From the NCBI GenBank assembly GCA_039208375.1, contig JBCCRC010000008.1:7206-71205 (forward strand): a stretch of DNA of 64,000 nucleotides, given 5' to 3'. Position 1 is the first letter of the stretch. Each line of letters starts with the position of its first letter. The notes under the pieces were generated by a model. That model was not told where the DNA came from, did not search any database, and saw only the letters and a list, made by a program, of their open reading frames with translations. The position numbers and the translations under genes are program-made. This stretch comes from JANQPC01 sp039208375. Lineage in GTDB: Bacteria > Pseudomonadota > Alphaproteobacteria > Rhodobacterales > Rhodobacteraceae. This document shows, in pieces, positions 45,461-53,266 of this stretch.

Positions 45461-46053
45461 TGCTGGGCGGTTGGCGCGTTGCAGAGGCAAACCTCCTGGT
45501 TCCACCTTCCCTTTGGGCGTCTCTCGCCGCGCCTGTGAGCCTGACACTTCTTGAACTCGCGGACCAAACGCTTGAAATCGATACTGACGCGTCGACCCTT
45601 GCGGTTACGGTTTCTGCGCCCGCAAACTACACCGGGCAGTGGACGGTTTCACCATCCGATCTTTCGGGAGGGCCGTTAAACCTTGTGACACCCCTCGTGG
45701 AAGGAACCATTGCAGATGGCGCAACTCTAACGACGCGGCCGGGGCTGTGGCTCTACGACAGTGATGCCGGCGCGCCGGCGATGACATACCAATGGCTGAA
45801 AAACGGTGCCGCGATCAGCGGAGCAATTACGGGAACCTATGTGCTTCCGCCCGGAAGTGCGGGCAGCACTTTCACTGTTCGGGAAATAGCAATTGACAGC
45901 TTTGGCGTCCGCGTCGCCGATAGTGCCGGGGGCCAGAACACCACAACAAGCCTTGTCGCGCTCGACGGGGCAATTGGCATCGACGCCCTTGCACCGCGGG
46001 TGCCTTTGGCGGTGGGCGCCAGTGATTCAACACTCAGCGTGGAGTTGGCCTGA
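45460..46053 (+). CDS. Ig-like fibre-module protein
   Basis: A 197-residue protein without signal peptide. Its second half holds an Ig-like/invasin-type motif of the kind common in phage fibres: MTYQWLKNGAAISGAITGTY, then PPGSAGSTFTVREIAID. The first half (residues 25-95) looks like another beta-sandwich. The ATG shares a base with the preceding stop, and its TGA shares a base with the next ATG at 46053. Absence of a Sec signal sets it apart from ordinary surface adhesins and fits an intracellularly assembled particle, or another secretion route. Confidence 0.65.
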   Translation: MLGGWRVAEANLLVPPSLWASLAAPVSLTLLELADQTLEIDTDASTLAVTVSAPANYTGQWTVSPSDLSGGPLNLVTPLVEGTIADGATLTTRPGLWLYDSDAGAPAMTYQWLKNGAAISGAITGTYVLPPGSAGSTFTVREIAIDSFGVRVADSAGGQNTTTSLVALDGAIGIDALAPRVPLAVGASDSTLSVELA

Positions 46054-46886
46054 TGGCACGCAGCATCTTTTATCGCACGAAATCACCGCAAGGCCCGTGG
46101 GTGCGCGCGGCGGGGACCGTTCCATACGAGATAAGCGGCCTTGCCAACGACACCACCTATGAAGTGGATATAGGTGACGGGGCGTTGATCGATGTCACGC
46201 CGACCGCCAGCTACTCGGAAGCGCCGTTTGTTGCGGACGGCGGCGATTATCTTACGGGACCTGGCCGCATCGCGGACGCGGGATCTTTCCTCTTTTTTGC
46301 CTCGTACCGGCCGACCACAACAGGGCGCAAATCACTTCTGAGCGTTAACGGTATCAACGGTGCGTTCTATACGTGGGATGGCCTTGTTCCGCGCTTTGCC
46401 TGCGCCACCGATGCCGGGTTCTTGTTGCTCGCCGGGCCTGGCGCGGCGTCGCACACGCGGTTGCATCTTTTGATGCGCGGTTTCGCCGACAGCGGCTCCT
46501 TCATCGTAGAGGGCACCGTGTGGAACGGGGCGGACGACGCGTGGTCATCCGTCTTCTCAACGTCTGTTCCGGGCAGCACCGTCCAGCTTGAGACAGGAAC
46601 GACCGAGGACTACCGAATACTTCAGCGCAGTGGATCCACCAATCACGGCTTTATCGGCGATGCGTACCGGATTGCGTTTTGGACGGGAACCGCCCCCGAT
46701 ATCAGCCTCGGCAGTGTTCGCGAAGCGTTCGCCGATGGCGGGGCAATTGTAGATCCCGCAATTTCTACAAGCGCATTCGGCATACCAATCATTGATGCAT
46801 ACGGCCCGGCGGCGCGCATGAACGCGGGCACGAACGCGGGCAGCGATGGTGCATTCTCGGTAGCGGGGAGCTTTGAGGATGGCTAA
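46053..46886 (+). CDS. fibronectin/concanavalin-like fibre-module protein
   Basis: A 277-residue protein. The N-terminal ~50 residues (MARSIFYRTKSPQGPWVRAA, EISGLANDTTYEVDIGDG) look like a fibronectin type III module. Residues 60-225 alternate strands and resemble a LamG/concanavalin-type jelly roll (GSFLFFASYRPTTTGRKSLL, FIGDAYRIAFWTGTAPDISL). There is no signal peptide. It overlaps its upstream neighbour by one base and its downstream neighbour by 8 bases. A carbohydrate-binding role is plausible but inferred. Confidence 0.65.
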   Translation: MARSIFYRTKSPQGPWVRAAGTVPYEISGLANDTTYEVDIGDGALIDVTPTASYSEAPFVADGGDYLTGPGRIADAGSFLFFASYRPTTTGRKSLLSVNGINGAFYTWDGLVPRFACATDAGFLLLAGPGAASHTRLHLLMRGFADSGSFIVEGTVWNGADDAWSSVFSTSVPGSTVQLETGTTEDYRILQRSGSTNHGFIGDAYRIAFWTGTAPDISLGSVREAFADGGAIVDPAISTSAFGIPIIDAYGPAARMNAGTNAGSDGAFSVAGSFEDG

Positions 46887-48780
46887 GATCAGATTGACCG
46901 GCTTTCCGCTTGGCAGCGCCGTTGCCTTGACGGCATCAAGCGGCGGCATCTCGCGCGCGGAAAGCGTGCAGGCGTGGGGCGGCGGAGGCCATGCAAGCCC
47001 GATCACCCTCGCTCTATCAGCCACGCGCACGACTGGCACGGCGCCCGCTGGGGTAATCTTCGAGGCGACGGGTAGTTCGCCGGCCGCCAGCGTGGATAGC
47101 CCGTACCACGATTTGCATTTTACCTGGGATTTCGCAGATGCCGGTGCGTTCGAGAATGTTGCAAGTGACTTGCCGTGGGGCCGGTCAAAGAACTCTGCGT
47201 ACGGCCCCGTTGCCTGCCACGTGTTCGAGGCGCCCGGCGTCTATACGGTGACCTGTGTTGCGCGTGATGGTGTTAACCTGCCACGCGTCGCGACCCTGAC
47301 CGTGACGGTGGACGACCCAGATACCGTATTCGCGGGTGACGCTACCGCTGTGATTTCCGCCAGCGGCGACTTCTCCGGAAAGCCCCCGGACGCAGTGGAA
47401 TTCACGACGTTCTCCGCAGCATTTGCCGCCACGAAGAGCAAATCGCACCAGCGCTACCTGTTTCGGGCTGGCGAAACCTTTGTGAACCCGCACGTTGCCA
47501 TCGGTGGTTCGGGTGAGCGCCTTTACATCGGCCGGTTCGGCACTGGCGCAGACCCGGTTTTCGACAACCAGGGCGACACTGGTGTGGATTGCGCCGGAAG
47601 CACCAACCGCATCGAGACTGTCGTGACAGGGCTCGATATCCGCCTGCCCTATACCCCCTCAAATCCGGCGGCTACAGCGCCGGAGGGGCTGGGCGTGGTA
47701 CTAGGCAACGGCGCCACACTTGCGGGCTTCAAGACCGTTAGCGGTGTCACAATCCGGGGCGCGAAGAGCGGCATTTACGGCTTCGGGTCAGAAGCAGACC
47801 CCATGCAGCAGCTCTACCTCGGCGATGTTTCAATCCGCGATTGGTATGATTATGGGATTCTGCTTCCCGATGCCGGCTACGTGGGATTGGCGGGGGTAGA
47901 GGTGCTGCAGGATGGCGCCGCGATCAACGGCTCTGGCAAGAACGTGTCGCCCTACTGGGCGGATCATGGGCCCTTCCGCATTAGCCGCCAGGCGGGCCCG
48001 GTTTGCGGTAACCTATGTGACCTGAAATCTTTCAACTCCTGGGCGGCAACAAGTGGAGACAGGTCCTTCCAGCCGACATTCCGATGCAACACCGGGCAAA
48101 CCGACCAGAAGATCAGCCTCGATCGCGTCCGGTCTGAAGGCGGCCCATTGACAACCCACAATGCCACCGGCGGCAGCAGCAACCGGCCGATGTACGCCTT
48201 GGTGGATAAGGCACACATCGTGTTGAGTGACCACACCATCTACGGCCTGCAACTCTTGCGTGGAGGGACAACCTTTCGAAACGCAATCGTCGTTGTACCG
48301 AATACCGCGCCGGGAACGAGCACGGGCCTGCGGAACATGGCGTGGATCGGTGACCCGGGAACCAACGCCGATGGCAACCTTGATCGCCGGTTGGAGATTT
48401 ACAGCTGCACCTTCGCTGACCTTAGATCAGACAGCAACGCGCGCAGCCGAACCGGCAGCCAGGATCGCGACTATTCGCAAGTGGGCGGCGGCGGATTCAT
48501 AGACACATTTGTCGGCAACAACGTGGATTATACCCCGAACATGGCCACAGGCGGGGCCGCGCCGTCAGCATCGCTTTCAACGGCAAGCCAATGGCCGGTC
48601 GCTTATGGTGGGGAGCGGTGGGAGGGCGCGGGGCCAGATCTGTCGCGCGCGTATGGATCGGAAGTATCCGCCGACTTCCGCCCGGCTTCGGCAATTCCGG
48701 CATCCGGGAAAACTGCGATTGACGATTTCTACGGCGTGTTGCGGGGCTCTGGGCAAAGCAAGGGCGCGGTGGAACCTTGA
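46879..48780 (+). CDS. PKD-domain plus right-handed beta-helix protein (spike-fibre-like)
   Basis: The start ATG 46879 gives 633 residues; an in-frame TTG two codons earlier is also possible. A PKD-type domain spans about 45-145 (FEATGSSPAAS...LHFTWDFADAG...HVFEAPGVYTVTCVARDG). After it a right-handed beta-helix covers about 170-560, including VSGVTIRGAKSGIYGFGSEA, SIRDWYDYGILLPDAG and LSDHTIYGLQLLRGG. The segment RYLFRAGETF...RLYIGRFGTGADPVF matches one in the 1197-residue protein at 31441-35034. No signal peptide is present. GTA head-spike fibres and phage tailspikes use this architecture. It is the last gene of the four-gene cassette, 80 bases before a glycosyltransferase gene. Confidence 0.72.
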   Translation: MAKIRLTGFPLGSAVALTASSGGISRAESVQAWGGGGHASPITLALSATRTTGTAPAGVIFEATGSSPAASVDSPYHDLHFTWDFADAGAFENVASDLPWGRSKNSAYGPVACHVFEAPGVYTVTCVARDGVNLPRVATLTVTVDDPDTVFAGDATAVISASGDFSGKPPDAVEFTTFSAAFAATKSKSHQRYLFRAGETFVNPHVAIGGSGERLYIGRFGTGADPVFDNQGDTGVDCAGSTNRIETVVTGLDIRLPYTPSNPAATAPEGLGVVLGNGATLAGFKTVSGVTIRGAKSGIYGFGSEADPMQQLYLGDVSIRDWYDYGILLPDAGYVGLAGVEVLQDGAAINGSGKNVSPYWADHGPFRISRQAGPVCGNLCDLKSFNSWAATSGDRSFQPTFRCNTGQTDQKISLDRVRSEGGPLTTHNATGGSSNRPMYALVDKAHIVLSDHTIYGLQLLRGGTTFRNAIVVVPNTAPGTSTGLRNMAWIGDPGTNADGNLDRRLEIYSCTFADLRSDSNARSRTGSQDRDYSQVGGGGFIDTFVGNNVDYTPNMATGGAAPSASLSTASQWPVAYGGERWEGAGPDLSRAYGSEVSADFRPASAIPASGKTAIDDFYGVLRGSGQSKGAVEP

Positions 48781-48860
48781 GCGACGCTTTACTCGAGCCG
48801 CGCGCCAAGGCTAATTGAGCTAACGGGCGCGGCTGGCGCCGAAGAATGGGGCCTCGTTGA

Positions 48861-50120
48861 ATGAAGCGTGCCACGCCTGCGCCGCGCGTCGCCTATCTGA
48901 CGAGCGAGTACCCCACCGTAACGCATACATTCATCCTGCGTGAAATCGCGGCTTTGCGCACACTTGGTTTTGATGTTGAGGCCTGTTCGATCCGGCGCCC
49001 TGGCCGGACGCAATTGCGGGGCCCAGCAGAGCGGGCGGAAGCGGCGCGAACGTTCTACGTGATTGAGGCTGCCATGCGGCTCTGGCCGCTGATCGCCGCC
49101 CAAGCCGCGTTCTTTCGCACCCCCAAACGATATCTAGGTGCGTTGCGCACGGCGTGGCAGATGCGTGCAGGTGGTGCCAAGGCGCTTTTATATCAGATGT
49201 TTTACTTTGCCGAAGCAACCGTGCTGGCCCGGCATCTACGGGCGGCCGGCATTGATCATCTGCACAACCATTTCGCCATGTCGAGCGCAAATGTGGCAGT
49301 CTTGGCGGCCCGCATCGCAGGCATTCCGTTTAGCTTTACGCTGCACGGGCCGGCAGATCTGGCAGAGCCAGAGCGCTGGCGCCTGGGCCTGAAGGCCGCC
49401 GAGGCGACATTCGTTGCCTGCATTAGCCAGTATGCGCGATCGCAACTCGAGCGATATGCTGATGAGGCGGATTGGCCGAAGTTCCGCATCGTGCATTGCG
49501 GTGTCACGCCTGAGGATTTCGATGCACCGCTCCCCGAAAACGGCGCGGCCGCGGCGTTCGTCTTTGTGGGCCGTCTGGCGCCAGTCAAAGGCGTGGATGT
49601 ATTGCTGGAGGCGTTTGCCCGTGCGCGGCAAACCGTGCCACGTATTCAACTGACAATCATAGGCGACGGGCCAGAACGCGTGCGGTTGGAAGCACAGGCA
49701 GAGCCGATGGGTGATGCGGTGCGGTTCACTGGATATCTGTCGCAGGCGGAGGTTGCCGAGCTTTTGGCGGAGGCCGATGGGTTGGTTCTGGCGAGCCATG
49801 CAGAGGGTGTCCCGGTTGTTTTGATGGAGGCGATGGCGGCCGGTCGAGCCGTGATCGCAACGGACATAACCGGCGTGCCGGAGCTTGTGGAAGATGGCGT
49901 TAGCGGCTTTCTGGTGCCGGCAAGTGATCCCGTCGCCTTCGCGTCACGCATGGCTGAGGTGGCGCAGGATCCGGTCTTACGGCAAAGATTGGGGGCTGAA
50001 GGCCAAGCCCGGGTGCGCGCGGCGTTTGACATTCGCATAGAAGCGGCGCGGCTTGGATCGCTTTTCGCCGGAACGGCAGGGGACACCGTACGTCCGCCGC
50101 CCTACATCCCGCCGCGCTAG
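48861..50120 (+). CDS. family 4 glycosyltransferase (GT-B fold)
   Basis: A retaining sugar transferase of 419 residues. The N-terminal domain holds YLTSEYPTVTHTFILREIAA and HLHNHFAMSSANVAVLAARI. The donor-binding domain shows FVFVGRLAPVKGVDVLLEAF and SHAEGVPVVLMEAMAAGRAV with the E-x7-E motif, then ATDITGVPELVEDGVSGFLV. It follows the fibre cassette on the same strand and may share its transcript. Its stop overlaps the end of the convergent glycosyltransferase gene by 4 bases. An inverted repeat at 48796-48834 lies in the gap upstream. Confidence 0.9.
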   Translation: MKRATPAPRVAYLTSEYPTVTHTFILREIAALRTLGFDVEACSIRRPGRTQLRGPAERAEAARTFYVIEAAMRLWPLIAAQAAFFRTPKRYLGALRTAWQMRAGGAKALLYQMFYFAEATVLARHLRAAGIDHLHNHFAMSSANVAVLAARIAGIPFSFTLHGPADLAEPERWRLGLKAAEATFVACISQYARSQLERYADEADWPKFRIVHCGVTPEDFDAPLPENGAAAAFVFVGRLAPVKGVDVLLEAFARARQTVPRIQLTIIGDGPERVRLEAQAEPMGDAVRFTGYLSQAEVAELLAEADGLVLASHAEGVPVVLMEAMAAGRAVIATDITGVPELVEDGVSGFLVPASDPVAFASRMAEVAQDPVLRQRLGAEGQARVRAAFDIRIEAARLGSLFAGTAGDTVRPPPYIPPR

Positions 50121-51046
50121 GTTGCTTCTGGCGCGAAAGTGCCTGCCCGCGATGACTCGATCTCTGCAATTGCGCGGGCTTTGCCGACACGAAGCGCGCG
50201 ACGCTGATAGGCACGAATAAAGGCGCGCAGATCGGGATCACCGTGCTGGCTTTCGCGCCCGAGCCATGCGCCCAGATACCCCGCGATCATCCCGACGCCA
50301 CCGATGACGTAAGGCGGATGCGCCATGCGGTAGGCAGCTGTTGCCAGGAAATAGAGCGGGTCAGACCCCATGTAGTATTGGCCAAAGCCATGCCGGCGGC
50401 GACCAGTGAACATGCCGGTTTGGCTCGAACCCATTGGGCGCAGATGCTCAAAGCGAATTTCGGGGTCGTCCCAGGATCGTGCGACCCATCCCAGCTGGCG
50501 GGCTTTGTGGCAATCGATCGCGTCCCACATCACTTCACGCACAAAACCGCCGATCTGCGTGAAGCAGGTGGTGCGATAGAACTTCGTCATACCCACCGAC
50601 ATTTCGTCACCGCATTTTTCCGAGATGTAGCGGCCACCATGCCGGATATATGGCTTGCCCGAACAGGTGCCGAGCCGGGGGTTGGCCTCCATCCGAGCAA
50701 TGAGATGCTCGAAGTATTCAAATGGTAATTCCAGATCGAGATCCAGTTTGCAGAGGTAGGGAAAGCGCGACAGGTCGACCGTATCGAGGCCTGCATAGAA
50801 GGCCTCTATTACACCAGGACCAACGGCCCTGTGGCCCCGATCAGGCTTTTGGATCACCCTAATCCAGTCGTGAACGGCGGTGTGCTCGGCCAAGATCTCA
50901 GATGTTTCGTCCGTTGAGCCATCATCCACGATAACCCACAGCGTTGGGCGCAATGTTTGTGCCACAACGCTGTCGAGTGTGCGTTGCATGTAGGCCGCTT
51001 CGTTACGGCATGGTGAAATCACCACATAATCGCGCGGTTCGGGCAA
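50117..51046 (-). CDS. family 2 glycosyltransferase
   Basis: The 309-residue protein starts with a GT2 fold: YVVISPCRNEAAYMQRTLDS, LWVIVDDGSTDETSEILAEH and LCKLDLDLELPFEYFEHLIA with a DxD-type motif. The DCHKARQLGWVARSWDDPEI segment near 200 is the usual second-half region. A hydrophobic stretch near 260-280 may associate with the membrane. It runs against the GT4 gene and overlaps its end. The spike-base-like gene lies upstream on the same strand, separated by a terminator, so the two are probably separate transcripts. Confidence 0.87.
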   Translation of the reverse strand: MPEPRDYVVISPCRNEAAYMQRTLDSVVAQTLRPTLWVIVDDGSTDETSEILAEHTAVHDWIRVIQKPDRGHRAVGPGVIEAFYAGLDTVDLSRFPYLCKLDLDLELPFEYFEHLIARMEANPRLGTCSGKPYIRHGGRYISEKCGDEMSVGMTKFYRTTCFTQIGGFVREVMWDAIDCHKARQLGWVARSWDDPEIRFEHLRPMGSSQTGMFTGRRRHGFGQYYMGSDPLYFLATAAYRMAHPPYVIGGVGMIAGYLGAWLGRESQHGDPDLRAFIRAYQRRALRVGKARAIAEIESSRAGTFAPEAT

Positions 51047-51068
51047 CGGGCATTCCTAGCCGATACAC

Positions 51069-51103
51069 AAAAAAGCGCCGTGCGGGAGGTCTCCGCACGG
51101 CGC
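51069..51103 (-). terminator. Rho-independent terminator after the spike-base-like gene
   Basis: A perfect 11-bp stem (GCGCCGTGCGG at 51075-51085 and CCGCACGGCGC at 51093-51103) with a 7-base loop is followed on the - strand by six T (51069-51074). It lies 42 bases after the stop of the 87-residue gene, which would make that gene a single-gene transcript. Confidence 0.9.
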
Positions 51104-51144
51104 CAATGTGATGGCCGATCAGCCGGTTCACTTCAAGCGTGGCG

Positions 51145-51408
51145 TCACGTCAGACCGCGGATCCCACCGGCCGTGGTTCCAGTTGCCCACACGCGGGAGA
51201 CGCGCAACGGAAACGCAACGCCAGCCGCGATTGAGATGTCAGACACCGTTCCGTCAAGCGTTGTGACCCGCAGGGTTCCCGGCGTGGCCACGTTCAGGGC
51301 AAGCGTCACATGCGGCAAATCCGTTGTGTCACTTGGCGTTACCTCGAAAACCGATTGCGCTGGATCAGAGGGTGTAAGGGCAGTGCCGGTAAACCGGTTG
51401 GCGGGCAT
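51145..51408 (-). CDS. spike base protein-like (Rcc01079-type) small protein
   Basis: An 87-residue protein. The start MPANRFTGTALTPSDPAQS at ATG 51408 has AGGAG 7 bases upstream. The pattern FEVTPSDTTDLP...ALNVATPGTLRVTT...PLRVSRVWATGTTAGGI matches, from memory, the small spike-base family named after Rhodobacter capsulatus Rcc01079, which anchors the GTA head-spike fibre. It has no signal peptide. It has its own terminator and lies divergent from the exosortase gene, about 2.4 kb from the fibre cassette. The family match is recollection and not a search result. Confidence 0.72.
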   Translation of the reverse strand: MPANRFTGTALTPSDPAQSVFEVTPSDTTDLPHVTLALNVATPGTLRVTTLDGTVSDISIAAGVAFPLRVSRVWATGTTAGGIRGLT

Positions 51409-51655
51409 GGCGGGGCTCCTGACAGGAATTGCAAAGCTGGCGTTGTGGTTAGGGCGAAGCCGTAAGCAAGTCGGCAACAGAGCGTTCGCACCTCGCCGTG
51501 CCCGCGCAACGGGCGCGCTGGGGGGAAACAATCACTCTATGGTCCGCATTCTGTGGTTGCGCGCATTGGAGCGGCAGGCCCAGGCCCGCCTTAATGGAGA
51601 GTTAACTATGGTTGATGCAGCTTAGGACTGCGCAAAATTCCTATGGGCAGCGTAC

Positions 51656-53266
51656 ATGAGAACGACCTCTGAGCGCAGTTTGAGTGCAGCGGGCATCGCG
51701 CCTGGGTTGCTATGGCTAATGCTGGCATCCTGTGGTGCTACGATAGTTCTATTTGACGGCGTAACAGCGCTGCTCGCCGCTTGGCGATTGCCGGAGTACA
51801 GCCACGGCCCGCTCATTCCGCTTATCTCCCTTGCGCTGTTCCTCCGGCAGTTGCGCGACGCTCCCGCGCCTCCAGAACCAAACAGCGATCGCGGGCCCGG
51901 CATTGCCGTAATCCTGCTGGCGCTTGCCTCAGCCCTTCTCGGTAAATTGGCCGGAATGATGGAACTCGTCGCCTACGCAGCGATCCTTTGGAGTGCCGGG
52001 CTGATACTCGTTTGTTTTGGCTGGCGCGCGGGGAAGCGCTTCTGGCCACCCGTTCTGCATCTCGGCTTCATGCTGCCACTGCCGGGTGTTCTCTATTACA
52101 AGTTCTCGAATGCGCTCCAGCTACTGTCGGCCGAAATTGGCGTTTGGGGGCTGCAGCTGCTCACGATCCCGGTCTTTCTCGACGGTACGATTATCGACCT
52201 CGGCGTATATCGCCTTCATGTGGCGGAGGCTTGTTCGGGGCTTCGCTACCTGTTTCCGATCCTCAGCTTTTCATACCTCTTTGCCGTGCTCTACCAAGGG
52301 CCCGCGTGGCACCGCGCGGTTCTGATAGCTGCTGCACTGCCCCTAACCATTGCAATGAACGCTCTGCGGATCACCGTGGCCGGGGCGATCGTCAACACCC
52401 ATGGGGTAGAATGGGTTCAAGGGGCCACGCATTTCTTTGAGGGCTGGGTGATCTTCCTTGCCTGCATTGCTGTGCTCTTGGCGCTTGCGTGGGCGCTGTC
52501 GCGCTTACGGCGGGACAGTGTGAGCCTCGTCTCTGCGCTTGATCTGGAGCTGTCCGGGCTTCTTCAAACCGCGGCGCGCGTGTCGCAGACTGCGCCATCA
52601 CGGGCGTTAAAGGGCGCGGCCTTGCTTAGCCTAATGGCCGCAGCAGCCGGGCAGATCCCGCCTTCGATCGAACGCGCTAGGGTAGACCGGATTCCCTTCG
52701 CGCTATTTCCGCATCAACTGGGGGCGTGGCATCGCGTGGGCGCACCGGCACGTCTTTCGCCCCGCGTGGAGGCTGCCCTCGGAGCGCAAGACTATCTGGC
52801 GGCAGGCTTCCAACGCGCTGAAGATCTTGCCCCAACGACGGTATTCATCGCGTGGTACGCCGATCAGAGGCAAGGCGGCGTTCATTCTCCGGAGATCTGC
52901 CTACCCGGAGCCGGCTGGGAAATCGCAGCCCTCGAACGCGCGACAGTTCCCCAAGCGCAGGGCACCGCGCCACAGTTCTCTATAAACCGCGCCATCGTGC
53001 AGCGCGGGTCAGAACGGCAGGTTGTATTCTATTGGTTTGAGCAGCGCGGACGACGGATTGCCTGGGATGTGGCGGCGAAAGCCTGGCTTCTGGTAGACGC
53101 CATCAAAAAGGGCCGCACGGATGGGGCACTCGTGCGCCTATCCACGACGATCGAGCCGGGGGAGACCGCGGCAGAGGCCGCGCTGCGCCTTGAGGCACTG
53201 TTAGAGCAGCTTCTGCGCGCCCTGCCCCGCCACCTCGGCACCGGCTATCGGCCCACGGACACGTAG
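51656..53266 (+). CDS. exosortase fused to EpsI domain
   Basis: A membrane transpeptidase-like protein of the exosortase/archaeosortase family, which processes PEP-CTERM-type C-terminal signals on exported proteins in polysaccharide-producing bacteria. Residues 1-290 contain about eight helices and the catalytic triad candidates Cys193 (EACSGLRYL), Arg238 (MNALRIT) and His259 (THFFEGW). Residues about 345-525 form an EpsI/DUF3485 domain (HQLGAWHRVG, HSPEICLPGAGWEI). Such fusions occur in the XrtD (VPLPA-CTERM) group of Rhodobacterales; the subtype is not certain here. No substrate with a CTERM signal is in the window. It overlaps the end of the convergent ugd gene by 22 bases. Confidence 0.9.
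   Translation: MRTTSERSLSAAGIAPGLLWLMLASCGATIVLFDGVTALLAAWRLPEYSHGPLIPLISLALFLRQLRDAPAPPEPNSDRGPGIAVILLALASALLGKLAGMMELVAYAAILWSAGLILVCFGWRAGKRFWPPVLHLGFMLPLPGVLYYKFSNALQLLSAEIGVWGLQLLTIPVFLDGTIIDLGVYRLHVAEACSGLRYLFPILSFSYLFAVLYQGPAWHRAVLIAAALPLTIAMNALRITVAGAIVNTHGVEWVQGATHFFEGWVIFLACIAVLLALAWALSRLRRDSVSLVSALDLELSGLLQTAARVSQTAPSRALKGAALLSLMAAAAGQIPPSIERARVDRIPFALFPHQLGAWHRVGAPARLSPRVEAALGAQDYLAAGFQRAEDLAPTTVFIAWYADQRQGGVHSPEICLPGAGWEIAALERATVPQAQGTAPQFSINRAIVQRGSERQVVFYWFEQRGRRIAWDVAAKAWLLVDAIKKGRTDGALVRLSTTIEPGETAAEAALRLEALLEQLLRALPRHLGTGYRPTDT

Noticed and set aside
48796..48834. Terminator between the fibre cassette and the GT4 gene
   Set aside because: The 8-bp arms (AGCCGCGC and GCGCGGCT) enclose a 23-base loop and no T run follows, so termination is not supported.
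45227..51408. Intact or defective prophage
   Set aside because: Only fibre-like genes are present; there is no integrase, terminase, portal, capsid, lysis gene or attachment repeat.
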